Shown: piece by piece, positions 9,342-17,044 of the stretch
Layout of the letters: every line of letters begins with the position of its first letter
How positions within the stretch are numbered: the stretch's first letter is position 1
From: Bradyrhizobium xenonodulans
GTDB taxonomy: Bacteria > Pseudomonadota > Alphaproteobacteria > Rhizobiales > Xanthobacteraceae
Assembly (NCBI RefSeq): GCF_027594865.1
Contig: NZ_CP089391.1
Location: 3,998,501-4,062,500 of the forward strand
Direction of reading: 5' to 3'
DNA: 64,000 nucleotides
Notes under the pieces: model-generated
The model's input: the letters and a program-made list of their open reading frames with translations, nothing else
Databases searched by the model: none
Told to the model about the DNA's origin: nothing
Made by a program: the position numbers and the translations under genes

Positions 9342-9903
9342 AGCTCAGCCTCCCGCCACCCTTCGCGCGATCGGCGAATTCGGCCTTGTCGATCACCTTG
9401 ACCTTGCCCCACATGCCCTCGTGGCCGAAGGAGCAGAATTCCTGGCAGGGCATCAGATAGTCGCCGGTCTTCGCGAAGCGCATCAGCTGCTCTGAGATGT
9501 AGCCCGGCACCAGCATGGTGTTGACGTTGGTGCCCTGGATCAGGATGCCGTGCACGACGTCGGCGCTGGTGGCGCGCAGCGTGATCGGCGTATCCGAGGG
9601 CACCACGATGCAGGCCGGCGTGAAGGAATATTGCTGGCCGATCGCGCGCACGGTGACATTGCCGTTGGCTTCGAGCACGCTGCCGAGATTGCTCTCGACG
9701 AATTCGCCGGACAGATGCAGCCGCGAGGGATCGGTGGTCTCGACACGCGGCTGCGGCATGGTCGCACGATGAATCCCGGCGAACGCGGCGAGCAACGCCA
9801 TCATCACGATGATGATCACGGCAATGGTGGCCCAGCGCCGCTCGACGCGGGCCGCGACCTCGGCGCTGGCGCTGCCGTCGCTGTGGGCTTGCTCGGCACT
9901 CAT
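9328..9903 (-). CDS. Cytochrome c oxidase subunit II (CuA domain), ba3-like
   Basis: Protein of 191 residues with one N-terminal membrane helix (about residues 22-42, IAVIIIVMMALLAAFAGI) and a periplasmic cupredoxin domain. The CuA motif is complete in PCQEFCSFGHEGM (two Cys, Glu, His, Met), with the other His in VVHGILIQG. Having one helix rather than two is typical of ba3-type subunit II. An in-frame start exists at 9951, but ATG 9903 sits in ATGA overlap with the upstream 58-residue subunit and is preferred. It accepts electrons from cytochrome c and passes them to subunit I. Confidence 0.93.
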   Translation of the reverse strand: MSAEQAHSDGSASAEVAARVERRWATIAVIIIVMMALLAAFAGIHRATMPQPRVETTDPSRLHLSGEFVESNLGSVLEANGNVTVRAIGQQYSFTPACIVVPSDTPITLRATSADVVHGILIQGTNVNTMLVPGYISEQLMRFAKTGDYLMPCQEFCSFGHEGMWGKVKVIDKAEFADRAKGGGRLSCVGQ

Positions 9904-10076
9904 TGCAGCGGCCCGCGCGGCAGGAAGACGAACAGGTAGAAGGCTAGCCACATCGCGACCACGCAGGCCGTGGCAATGCCGGCAAGCACGATCGCGCCGG
10001 ACGGTCCCTGCGCAACGACCTCCTCGACGGCCTGGTCGGCGGCGGCTGGGCTGGTCGGCGGATCGGAGTTGATCAT
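9900..10076 (-). CDS. 58-residue single-helix oxidase subunit (IIa-like)
   Basis: Short gene encoding a 58-residue protein: a hydrophilic Pro/Ala/Glu N-terminus (MINSDPPTSPAAADQ) and one transmembrane helix at about residues 28-52, ending LPRGPLQ. ATG is at 10076-10074, and the TGA overlaps the subunit II ATG (ATGA). Its size, single helix and position right before subunit II match the small subunit IIa of ba3 oxidases such as that of Thermus, so I infer it belongs to the complex. Gene finders with a 60-codon cut-off would miss it. Confidence 0.75.
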   Translation of the reverse strand: MINSDPPTSPAAADQAVEEVVAQGPSGAIVLAGIATACVVAMWLAFYLFVFLPRGPLQ

Positions 10077-10095
10077 GACGGTTCTCTGGCGCCTC

Positions 10096-11337
10096 TCAGT
10101 TCAGCGGTGCGGAGCGCAGCTCGTTGGCCTCGCGCGCCGAGACCGGCGTGCCGCGATTGCCCCAGGCGGTGCGGATGTAGGAGACGACGGCAGCGACCTC
10201 GTTGTCGGAGAGAAGGCCGGCGAACGGCGGCATGCCGTAGGGCATCGGATTGCCCTTGGTGCCCGGCGGATAACCGCCATTGAGCACCATGCGGATCGGA
10301 TTGACCGCCGATTGCATCTCGATCGACTGGTTGTTGGCGAGCGGCGGCCAGTGCGGCGGCTTGCCTTCGCCCTGGAGGCCATGACAGCTCGCGCAGCTCT
10401 TGTCGTAGACGGTCTTGCCGAGACTGATCAGCAGGCTGCTCTCGGTGGTCGGCAGCGTCGAGCTCGCCGGTGGCGGCGGTGAGGGCTCCGCGATGCCCTT
10501 GAGGTACACCGCCATGGCGCGCGTGTCCTCGTCGTTGAGATATTGCAGGCTGTTGTGCACGACCTCGGCCATCGGACCGTAGACCACGCCGCGCATGGAT
10601 ACGCCGGTCTGGAGCAGGTCGGTGATGTCCTTGATGCTCCAGTCGCCGAGACCCGCCTCGCGATTGGACGTCAGCGAGGGCGCGTACCAGTTCTGCATCG
10701 GGATCAGGCCGCCCTTGAACGCGTCCGCTTGCGAGGTGCCGCCGAGCGCGTTGATCGGCGAATGGCACATGCCGCAATGGCCGAGGCCCTCGACCAGATA
10801 AGCACCGCGATTCCATTCCGCCGATTTTTTCGGATCCGGCTTGAACTCGCCCTCGCTGAAGAACAGCGTGCGCCAGCCGAGGATGAGCTGGCGATTGTCA
10901 TAGGGAAAGCGCAGCTCGTGCGGCTTGTTCTTCTGGTTCACCGGCTGGATCGCGCGCAGATACGCGAAGATCGCGTCGCTGTCGGCGCGCGTGACCTTGG
11001 TGTAGGACGCAAACGGCATCGCCGGATAGATCAGCCCGCCGTCCGGGAAGCGACCGCTGTGCATGGTCTTGTAGAAATCGTCGGCGCTCCACTTTCCGAT
11101 CCCGGTATCCGCATCAGGCGTGATGTTGGAGGTGTAGAGCGTGCCGAACGGGGTCGGCATGGCACGGCCGCCGGCGAACAGGCGGCCTTCGGGTGCGGTG
11201 TGGCAGGCGGTGCAGTCGCCGGCGCGGGCGAGATATTCGCCGCGCGCGATGATATCGCCGGCCTTGTCCTGCGCTTGCGCAGCCGTGGTGAGCGCGGCGA
11301 GAGCGAACAGCGTGATCGACAGTTTCGAGCCCATCAT
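10096..11337 (-). CDS. Triheme cytochrome c, dehydrogenase cytochrome-subunit type
   Basis: Secreted protein of 413 residues with a signal peptide (residues 1-22, ending AAQA) and three CXXCH sites: CTACH at 42-46, CGMCH near the middle and CASCH in the C-terminal third. The domain order and segments such as YLARAGDCTACHTAPEG and GLGHCGMCHSPIN match the triheme cytochrome subunits that serve membrane alcohol, gluconate or aldehyde dehydrogenases in the periplasm. Here no dehydrogenase subunit is adjacent; the gene sits in an oxidase operon, 19 bases before the small IIa-like subunit. It may collect electrons from a dehydrogenase encoded elsewhere. ATG 11334 is an equal start candidate. Confidence 0.88.
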   Translation of the reverse strand: MMGSKLSITLFALAALTTAAQAQDKAGDIIARGEYLARAGDCTACHTAPEGRLFAGGRAMPTPFGTLYTSNITPDADTGIGKWSADDFYKTMHSGRFPDGGLIYPAMPFASYTKVTRADSDAIFAYLRAIQPVNQKNKPHELRFPYDNRQLILGWRTLFFSEGEFKPDPKKSAEWNRGAYLVEGLGHCGMCHSPINALGGTSQADAFKGGLIPMQNWYAPSLTSNREAGLGDWSIKDITDLLQTGVSMRGVVYGPMAEVVHNSLQYLNDEDTRAMAVYLKGIAEPSPPPPASSTLPTTESSLLISLGKTVYDKSCASCHGLQGEGKPPHWPPLANNQSIEMQSAVNPIRMVLNGGYPPGTKGNPMPYGMPPFAGLLSDNEVAAVVSYIRTAWGNRGTPVSAREANELRSAPLN

Positions 11338-11345
11338 CCGCCTCG

Positions 11346-12053
11346 TCAGTTGGGCTGGCTGCCGCAGCCGAACGGCAGCGCATAGGTGCCTTTCGGAACG
11401 GGAGCCGGATTGGCGGGCGCCGTCCGCGTTGCAAGCCAGGCCGCGACGGCGGTGACGTCGGCCTCGGTCAGATGGCCGGCGACGAGCTGCATGCAGTCGG
11501 GCGATTTTGCCGTGCGGGTGCCGTAACGCCAGGCGCCGAGCTGGGCGCTGATGTAGTTGGCGCGGAGGCCAAGCAGGCCGGGGATGCCGGGCTGCATGCC
11601 CGTGAGCCCCGGACCGTGGCAGCTCACACAGGCCGGAATGTTGCGGCCGGCATCGCCGCTGGTCGCAAGCAGCTCGCCCTGCGCCAGCATGTCCTTGCTG
11701 ACCTCACTCGGCGAGGGTTGCGGCAGTGGCGGGTGCTCGCTGGCAAAATATTCCGCCATCGCCTCCAGATACGGATCGGGCAGAAACTCCAGCAGATAGT
11801 TCATCGGCGGGTATTTGCGCCGGCCGCTGCGGAAGGCGAGGAGCTGGTTGTAGAGATAGCCGGCCGGCTTGCCGGCAAGGCGCGGGAAATAGACGTCGCT
11901 AGTGCCTTCGCCCTTGTTGCCGTGACAGGGCGTGCACGCTTCCACCCGCGCCGCCATCGTATCGGGCGGCTGGTTGGCCGTTTGTGCGACCGCACCATCC
12001 ATGGCGGCCAAGGTGGCAATGGCGAAGGCCAAAGCAGGGTAGCGAGCGAACAC
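11346..12053 (-). CDS. Periplasmic dihaem cytochrome c, first gene of the oxidase operon
   Basis: Protein of 235 residues: a signal peptide (VFARYPALAFAIATLAAMDG, cleaved near AVAQ) and two c-type haem domains, CTPCHG and CVSCHG, of the cytochrome c4/c553-like class I type. The frame is open further upstream, but GTG 12053 is preceded by GGAGG at 8 bases spacing and immediately gives a signal peptide, so it is chosen. The triheme cytochrome begins 9 bases after the stop. With its neighbours it gives the operon seven c-type haems. The upstream region carries an inverted repeat TTGCGC/GCGCAA. Confidence 0.88.
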   Translation of the reverse strand: MFARYPALAFAIATLAAMDGAVAQTANQPPDTMAARVEACTPCHGNKGEGTSDVYFPRLAGKPAGYLYNQLLAFRSGRRKYPPMNYLLEFLPDPYLEAMAEYFASEHPPLPQPSPSEVSKDMLAQGELLATSGDAGRNIPACVSCHGPGLTGMQPGIPGLLGLRANYISAQLGAWRYGTRTAKSPDCMQLVAGHLTEADVTAVAAWLATRTAPANPAPVPKGTYALPFGCGSQPN

Positions 12054-12114
12054 GCCGTCGCCCTCCAGAAAGCAGGACCGGGTTGATTCCTGGCCACAAC
12101 GTAGAGCGGCATTA

Positions 12115-12138
12115 TTGCGCCAATATAGTCGCGCGCAA
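12115..12138. promoter_or_regulatory. Inverted repeat TTGCGC-N12-GCGCAA upstream of the oxidase operon
   Basis: Perfect 6-base arms TTGCGC and GCGCAA separated by 12 bases, 62-85 bases upstream of the first cytochrome start. The TTG...CAA ends resemble half-sites of FNR/FixK-type regulators, but the spacing is longer than their usual boxes. It is a candidate operator only. Confidence 0.3.
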
Positions 12139-12318
12139 GACGGGAAGGGACCAACGACGTTTGGTCGCGGCTGCACATTTGCGATCCCGATCGATTTCGA
12201 CAAAATTTGCGTGCTTTCTGAAAAGCAGATGCAACTCGCGAATCCGCGGTTTTCTCCCGGCTGGCGCCGTGGCAAGTGCAGTTTGTGCCAATACGTCCCT
12301 TACTGACGCAACACCCCT

Positions 12319-12332
12319 TGCCGCATGCGGCA
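12319..12332. promoter_or_regulatory. 14-bp perfect palindrome TGCCGCATGCGGCA
   Basis: Perfect 14-base palindrome about 75 bases upstream of the SANT-like gene start. It could be an operator for that gene. No matching consensus is known to me. Confidence 0.3.
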
Positions 12333-12405
12333 CACCCTGATCAGCTGCATGTTCTGCAGTGCCCAACTACTATGTCCGGGGGCTCGGCTCGCTGGATCGA
12401 CGGAC

Positions 12406-12633
12406 ATGGCACGCTGGAAGCAATCGTGGAGCGAGGACGATCTTCGCAGGCTTAGAAGTCTGGCGGGCACCAAGCCGGTCACGATGATCGCGAAAGAGCT
12501 CGGCCGAACCACCGGAACGGTTTTGGCAAAGGCGATTGAACAGAAACTTCCCGTCATGCACCGGATTGACGGACGAGGCCGTGATCGTACCCGGCCAATC
12601 CGTGGAACCTGCAGCGATCGGCGGGATCGCTGA
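12406..12633 (+). CDS. Small SANT/Myb-like helix-turn-helix protein
   Basis: Protein of 75 residues starting MARWKQSWSEDDLRRL. The first ~50 residues look like a SANT/Myb tri-helical domain: Trp-spaced helix 1, then VTMIAKELGRTTGTVLAKAIE as the second and third helices. Small proteins of this type are frequent in rhizobia and are presumed DNA binding. The C-terminal 25 residues are Arg-rich and less gene-like. ATG 12406 is the first Met giving the domain intact, but no good ribosome binding site precedes it. An MscS gene follows 56 bases later. Confidence 0.5.
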   Translation: MARWKQSWSEDDLRRLRSLAGTKPVTMIAKELGRTTGTVLAKAIEQKLPVMHRIDGRGRDRTRPIRGTCSDRRDR

Positions 12634-12688
12634 GGGATCGTTTCGCGCTGCGGCGAGTTCTCTCCGGATTGTCCGGGTTGGAGACCTC

Positions 12689-13465
12689 ATGACCATCAAT
12701 TTCGACACGCTGAAAGCGTCGCTCGTCCTGTATGGGCTGAACGCGATCTACGCGATCCTGCTGCTGGCGATCGGCTGGTATCTGTCCGGCGCCATGCAAC
12801 GCTTCGTCACGCGCGTGCTGAACGTCGGCCATCGGGTCGATCCGCTGGTGACCTTGTTCGTGTCCAGCGTCACGCGTTACGGTGTGCTGGCGGTGGTCGG
12901 CATCGCCGTGCTTCAGCTGTTCGGCATCCAGACCGCAAGCCTCGTCGCCGTGCTGGGCGCGACTTCGCTCGCCATTGGCCTCGCATTGCAGGGGACGCTG
13001 TCCAATCTCGCCGCCGGCGTGATGCTGCTGCTGTTCCGGCCCTTCCATATCGGTGACGACGTCGAGGTCGGCGGCAAGGCGGGGAAGATCAGGTCACTGT
13101 CGCTGTTCATGACCGAACTGGTCGCGCCCGACAACACGCAGATCCTGTTGCCGAACGGGCAGGTGTGGGGCGCTGCGATCATCAATCACAGCGCCTATCC
13201 CGGCACGGGCGAGGTCAAGGTGACGTTCCCGGTCAGGGCTGGCTCGGCCAATGCACTGGCGGACCGGATCCTGAAGGAGTTGCGCGAAGATCCTCGCGTC
13301 GACGAGGGGGCCGCGCCGTCGGTCAATGTATCGAAGGTGATCGCCGCCGATCCCACGGCGCCCGTCGTGGAATTGACCGTGAGCGCAAAGGTGAAGCCGT
13401 CCGACGCCGATGCGGTCAAGCAGCGCGTGCTCGACCATGCGAGCGCGCTGCTCGCGGCGGCGTGA
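12689..13465 (+). CDS. MscS-type mechanosensitive ion channel
   Basis: Protein of 258 residues of the small-conductance mechanosensitive channel family. It has N-terminal membrane helices (about 10-30 and 55-80), then the pore-lining helix rich in Ala/Gly (ATSLAIGLALQGTLSNLAAGVML), the beta domain (FHIGDDVEVGGKAGKIRSL, ILLPNGQVWGAAIINHS) and an alpha/beta C-terminal domain. Such channels open in the inner membrane on hypo-osmotic shock. The frame is open upstream to 12536, but ATG 12689 follows GGAG with good spacing and starts the transmembrane region. The size is close to that of E. coli MscS. Confidence 0.92.
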   Translation: MTINFDTLKASLVLYGLNAIYAILLLAIGWYLSGAMQRFVTRVLNVGHRVDPLVTLFVSSVTRYGVLAVVGIAVLQLFGIQTASLVAVLGATSLAIGLALQGTLSNLAAGVMLLLFRPFHIGDDVEVGGKAGKIRSLSLFMTELVAPDNTQILLPNGQVWGAAIINHSAYPGTGEVKVTFPVRAGSANALADRILKELREDPRVDEGAAPSVNVSKVIAADPTAPVVELTVSAKVKPSDADAVKQRVLDHASALLAAA

Positions 13466-13526
13466 AGAGCGTGGTGTCCTTGTGTGCGATATCGTAGAAG
13501 GGATCTGAACAGGAGACACGCGCAAG

Positions 13527-13952
13527 ATGGCGGGGGACACGAACGTTCGGACCGGGCGGTGCCATTGCGGCGCGGTGTGCTTCGAGGCGACGCTCAGCGA
13601 TGGATTCAATTCGATCCGCCGCTGCACTTGCTCCTACTGCCGCATGCGAGGCGCCGTCGTTGTCATGGCTGAAATGGGCGGGATCAGGTTCCTCGATGGC
13701 GAGGATGCGCTGACAAGCTACCGCTTCCATACCGGATCAGCGCAGCATTTCTTCTGCTCTCGCTGCGGAATATATACGCATCATCAGCGACGGTCCGACC
13801 AGTCGCTCTATGCCGTCAACGTGGCTTGCCTGGACGGGGTCAGCCCGTTCGATTTCTCTGACGTGCCCGTCATGGATGGCATCAATCACACCAACGACAC
13901 GGGCATGCCAACGCGCCGGGCAGGCACACTCCGCTTCATCCCGGCTGACTGA
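13527..13952 (+). CDS. GFA (glutathione-dependent formaldehyde-activating) family zinc protein
   Basis: Protein of 141 residues with the Mss4-like fold of the GFA/CENP-V family. Zinc ligands are evident: GRCHCGAVCFEA near the N-terminus, CTCSYC at about 35-40 and CSRCGIYTHH near 75. Members include a protein proposed to speed formation of S-hydroxymethylglutathione, but most have unknown substrates, so the name marks a fold rather than an activity. ATG 13527 gives MAGDTNVRTG. The cinA-like gene converges 9 bases downstream. Confidence 0.88.
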   Translation: MAGDTNVRTGRCHCGAVCFEATLSDGFNSIRRCTCSYCRMRGAVVVMAEMGGIRFLDGEDALTSYRFHTGSAQHFFCSRCGIYTHHQRRSDQSLYAVNVACLDGVSPFDFSDVPVMDGINHTNDTGMPTRRAGTLRFIPAD

Positions 13953-13961
13953 GGATGCCGC

Positions 13962-14573
13962 TCAGCCCCGCGGCGAGCGCGGCGGTCTGCGCTTCACGGC
14001 GTGCCGGCGCGGCGAGCGGGTCACGCGGGGACGCAGGCGGGTTGCGGCAGCGGCGCGGCGCGGTTTGGGCTGGGCCTGCGGGCCGCGGGCGAGGTCCATC
14101 AGCATGCGCAACGCCTCGACCACCGAGCGGGCGCGCACCGCGGTTCGGCCGATTGCGCCAAAGCGATGCTCACGATGGATGATGCGGCCGTCGCGCGCGG
14201 CGGCGGCGAAATGAACGAGGCCGACCGGCTTGCCCGGCGTCGCGCCGCCGGGGCCGGCGATGCCGGTGATGGCGACTGCAAGGTCGACGCCTGCGCGCTC
14301 CAGCGCGCCCACCGCCATTGCAATTGCGGTCTCCTTGCTGACGGCGCCGAAATTGGTGAGCGTGCCGGCCTCGACGCCGAGCATGGCGCGCTTGGCGTCG
14401 TTGGAATAGGTGACGAAGCCGCGGTCAATCACATCGGAGGAGCCGGGGATATCGGTCAGTGCGCCTGCGACGAGACCGCCGGTGCAGGATTCAGCGGTCG
14501 CGATCGTCAGCTTGCGCATCCGGCACAGATCGAGCAGCGAGCGGGAGAGGGCGCGTGCGTCGCTGCCGCCCAT
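13962..14573 (-). CDS. pncC: CinA-family nicotinamide-nucleotide amidohydrolase
   Basis: Protein of 203 residues made of a CinA C-terminal (PncC) domain alone, which deamidates NMN to NaMN in pyridine nucleotide recycling. Conserved elements include LTIATAESCTGGLVA with the catalytic Ser/Thr region, VTYSNDAKRAMLGV, and AITGIAGPGGATPGKPVG. The last ~40 residues are a Lys/Arg/Ala/Pro-rich tail not found in typical 160-residue members, perhaps disordered. It starts 3 bases after the ispDF stop, so it is the second gene of that operon. Confidence 0.9.
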   Translation of the reverse strand: MGGSDARALSRSLLDLCRMRKLTIATAESCTGGLVAGALTDIPGSSDVIDRGFVTYSNDAKRAMLGVEAGTLTNFGAVSKETAIAMAVGALERAGVDLAVAITGIAGPGGATPGKPVGLVHFAAAARDGRIIHREHRFGAIGRTAVRARSVVEALRMLMDLARGPQAQPKPRRAAAATRLRPRVTRSPRRHAVKRRPPRSPRG

Positions 14574-14576
14574 GGC

Positions 14577-15758
14577 CTAGACGCTCCAGGGGAGGCGGAT
14601 GGTGGCGCTCGCGGTGGCCGCGATGCCCTCCTCGCGGCCGGTGAAGCCGAGCCGCTCGCTGGTTGTTGCCTTCACGGCGACGCGGGAGATGTCGACGCCG
14701 GAGATCTCGGCGATGCGCGCGCGCATGGTGTCGCGCAGCGGGCCGATCTTCGGCCGCTCGCAGATCATCGTCACCTCGAGATTGGCAACGCGGCCGCCGC
14801 GCTGGGTGACGCGCTCGATGGCGTATTTCAGGAACTGGTCGGAGGAGGCGCCCTTCCACCTCGCATCGCTCGGCGGAAAGTGCGAGCCGATGTCGCCGTC
14901 GGCAAGCGCGCCGAGAATGGCGTCGACCAGCGCATGCAGGCCGACATCGCCGTCCGAATGGGCCAGGAAACCCTTGCTGTGAGGCACGCGCACGCCGCAG
15001 AGCATGAGATGGTCGCCTTCGCCGAAGGCGTGCACATCATAGCCGGTGCCGGTCCTGATGTCGCCGAGCAGGCTGGCGAGGCGCGCTTCCTCGCGCACGA
15101 AGTCTTCGGGAGTGGTGAGCTTCATGTTGGCAACATCGCCTTCAAAGGTTGCAACCGTCAATCCCGCCCATTCGGCAATCGCGGCATCGTCGGTGAAATC
15201 AGAGCGCCCGTCCTTTGCCGCGCGACGATGCGCCTCGAGGATGACGTCGAAACGAAAGGATTGCGGCGTCTGCGCGATTCGCAAGCGCGCTCGGTCCGGC
15301 GTGTCCTCGACATGGCCGCTCTCGCCGGTGACCTTGATGGTGTCAGTGACGTGAACGACGGGGATCGCGGCGCCGGTGCGGCTGGCCGCTTCGATCGCAC
15401 GCGAGATCACGCCTTCCGAGACGAAGGGACGCGCGGCGTCGTGGATCAGGACGATGTCGGGCTTGTGCTTGGCAAGCGCTTCGAGACCGGCGAGCACGGA
15501 CGCCTGACGCGTCGCACCGCCATTGGTCGGCGCCTCGTGCTTCAATCCTGCGACCGCTGCCGTGAACATGGCGCTGTCGTCGGGGTTCACCACAGGCTGC
15601 ACCGCGAAGACATCGGCATGGCGGCTGAAGGCTTCCATGGCGCGATAGATCACGGGCACGCCGCCGATCTCGCGATATTGCTTCGGCCCGCCCGCGCCGG
15701 CGCGCAGGCCGCGTCCGGCCGCGACAAGAACGACTGCGGTGCGCTGTGATTTCGCCAT
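14577..15758 (-). CDS. ispDF: Bifunctional IspD/IspF isoprenoid enzyme
   Basis: Protein of 393 residues that fuses two steps of the MEP isoprenoid pathway. Residues ~1-225 are IspD (MEP cytidylyltransferase), with nucleotide-binding [21 protein letters not shown] and [10 protein letters not shown]. Residues ~230-393 are IspF (MECDP synthase), with the metal-site segment [12 protein letters not shown] and [20 protein letters not shown]. Fusion of the two is usual in alphaproteobacteria. The frame is open upstream to 15893, but ATG 15758 begins the IspD domain ([15 protein letters not shown]). It diverges from dusB over 209 bases. Confidence 0.96.
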   Translation of the reverse strand: MAKSQRTAVVLVAAGRGLRAGAGGPKQYREIGGVPVIYRAMEAFSRHADVFAVQPVVNPDDSAMFTAAVAGLKHEAPTNGGATRQASVLAGLEALAKHKPDIVLIHDAARPFVSEGVISRAIEAASRTGAAIPVVHVTDTIKVTGESGHVEDTPDRARLRIAQTPQSFRFDVILEAHRRAAKDGRSDFTDDAAIAEWAGLTVATFEGDVANMKLTTPEDFVREEARLASLLGDIRTGTGYDVHAFGEGDHLMLCGVRVPHSKGFLAHSDGDVGLHALVDAILGALADGDIGSHFPPSDARWKGASSDQFLKYAIERVTQRGGRVANLEVTMICERPKIGPLRDTMRARIAEISGVDISRVAVKATTSERLGFTGREEGIAATASATIRLPWSV

Positions 15759-15851
15759 AGGACTCAGATACCCGGTTGGTGATGACGAGAGTCGGGGGAG
15801 AGGGGTGATTGCCGGCATGCCTCTAGCACGGCAGGCCCGCAAAAAAAGGGG

Positions 15852-15873
15852 GTTTCCCTGCATTGTGGGAAAC
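15852..15873. promoter_or_regulatory. Inverted repeat GTTTCCC-N8-GGGAAAC
   Basis: Perfect 7-base arms around TGCATTGT in the ispDF/dusB divergent region, about 95 bases before dusB and 95 before ispDF. It could be a hairpin in either leader or an operator. Confidence 0.35.
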
Positions 15874-15939
15874 AGCATTTTGCTGCACTGCACTTGAAAG
15901 ATTTGCAGAACTGTCTAAACTGTAGGCATGACGCTTGAC

Positions 15940-15956
15940 TGCACAAGAATTGTGCG
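15940..15956. promoter_or_regulatory. NtrC-like binding site upstream of dusB-ntrBC
   Basis: TGCACAAGAATTGTGCG contains the symmetric GCAC-N7-GTGC core of the enterobacterial NtrC site (GCACTATAATGGTGC type) and is a perfect palindrome GCACAA-GAA-TTGTGC. Two more half-sites (TGCACTGCAC) lie at about 15883-15892. The site falls between a TTGACT (15935-15940) and AAGATA (15958-15963) spaced 17 bases, so occupancy would block a promoter there. Autorepression of the nifR3-ntrBC operon by NtrC is known in rhizobia. The motif is seen; its function is inferred. Confidence 0.5.
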
Positions 15957-15967
15957 CAAGATAGGTC

Positions 15968-17044
15968 ATGGCAGGCGCGATGAGGCCCTGCCTACGCAAC
16001 GGGACCCCTGTGACCGGCTCGGCAGTATCAGGCTCTAAGCCATTGAAGATAGGCGATATTGATGTCGCCACCCCGGTCTTCCTGGCGCCGATGTCGGGGG
16101 TGACGGACTCGCCCGTCCGCCGGCTGGCCGCCGAGCTCGGGGCCGGTCTGGTCGTGTCCGAAATGACCGCCAGCGATGAGCTCGCGAATGGTCATCGGAT
16201 GTCGCGGTTGCGCTGCGAAGCGACGGGCATCGGACCGCACGTGGTGCAGCTCGCCGGCTGCGAGACGCACTGGATGGCCGAAGGCGCCCGGATCGCGGAA
16301 GCCGAAGGCGCCGACATCATCGACATCAACATGGGCTGTCCGGCCCGCCATGTCACCGGTGGCCAGTCCGGCTCCGCCCTGATGCGCGACCTCGACCATG
16401 CCGTCAGCCTGATCGAGGCGACGATCGCCGCGGTGAAGGTCCCCGTGACGCTGAAGATGCGGCTCGGCTGGGACGACCGCACCCGCAATGCGCCGGAATT
16501 GGCGCGCCGCGCGGAAGCTGCCGGCATCCAGCTCGTCACCGTTCACGGCCGCACTCGCTGCCAGTTCTACAAGGGCGAGGCCGATTGGGATGCGATCCGC
16601 GCGGTGCGCGAGGCCATCTCCATTCCGCTCGTCGTCAATGGCGACATTACCACTTACGAGAAGGCGCTCGCGGCGCTGGAGGCCTCCGGCGCCGATGCCG
16701 TGATGATCGGCCGTGGTGCTCAAGGCCAGCCCTGGCTCCCCGGCGAGATCGGCCGGCGCCTCAAGGGCGGGGCAGAGGAAGCGACGCCCTCGCTCGAGAC
16801 ACAGCTGCATTACGTCCGCACCCTCTATGAGGGTGTCTGCGCGCTCTATGGCCTGCGCATAGGCCTCAGGCACGCGCGAAAACATCTCGGCTGGGCGCTC
16901 GACGTCGCCGCCGATGTGAGCCGTGCGCCGGCCGAGAAGCTGAAATCCTGGCGCCAGAAGATCCTCACCTCGGAGGATCCGCGTCTCGTCCACCGGTCAC
17001 TGCAAGATGCCTTCGACGACTTCGCATGGAGCGCCGCTGCATGA
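15968..17044 (+). CDS. dusB: tRNA-dihydrouridine synthase (DusB / NifR3)
   Basis: FMN enzyme of up to 358 residues that reduces uridines to dihydrouridine in the tRNA D-loop. Signatures are [15 protein letters not shown] (FMN-binding start of the TIM barrel), the catalytic-Cys block [30 protein letters not shown] and [12 protein letters not shown]. The C-terminal helical domain binds tRNA. Start uncertain: ATG 15968, ATG 15980 and GTG 16010 are all in frame, and the promoter-like sequence just upstream would favour a later one. The stop overlaps the ntrB ATG (ATGA), the classic nifR3-ntrBC operon, so nitrogen-sensor expression is tied to this gene. Confidence 0.95.
   Translation: MAGAMRPCLRNGTPVTGSAVSGSKPLKIGDIDVATPVFLAPMSGVTDSPVRRLAAELGAGLVVSEMTASDELANGHRMSRLRCEATGIGPHVVQLAGCETHWMAEGARIAEAEGADIIDINMGCPARHVTGGQSGSALMRDLDHAVSLIEATIAAVKVPVTLKMRLGWDDRTRNAPELARRAEAAGIQLVTVHGRTRCQFYKGEADWDAIRAVREAISIPLVVNGDITTYEKALAALEASGADAVMIGRGAQGQPWLPGEIGRRLKGGAEEATPSLETQLHYVRTLYEGVCALYGLRIGLRHARKHLGWALDVAADVSRAPAEKLKSWRQKILTSEDPRLVHRSLQDAFDDFAWSAAA

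Larger units (their letters stand above)
12054..12405. other. Divergent intergenic region, cytochrome operon / SANT gene
   Basis: About 350 bases without a supported gene. It must contain the promoter of the leftward cytochrome-oxidase operon and that of the rightward small gene. Two symmetric elements are visible and listed separately (12115-12138 and 12319-12332). I see no convincing small ORF or RNA gene. Confidence 0.5.

Noticed and set aside
14001..15749. 582-codon plus-strand frame through cinA and ispDF
   Set aside because: It opposes two well-conserved enzymes; its composition (Ala/Gly/Asp/Arg) is typical of a shadow frame.
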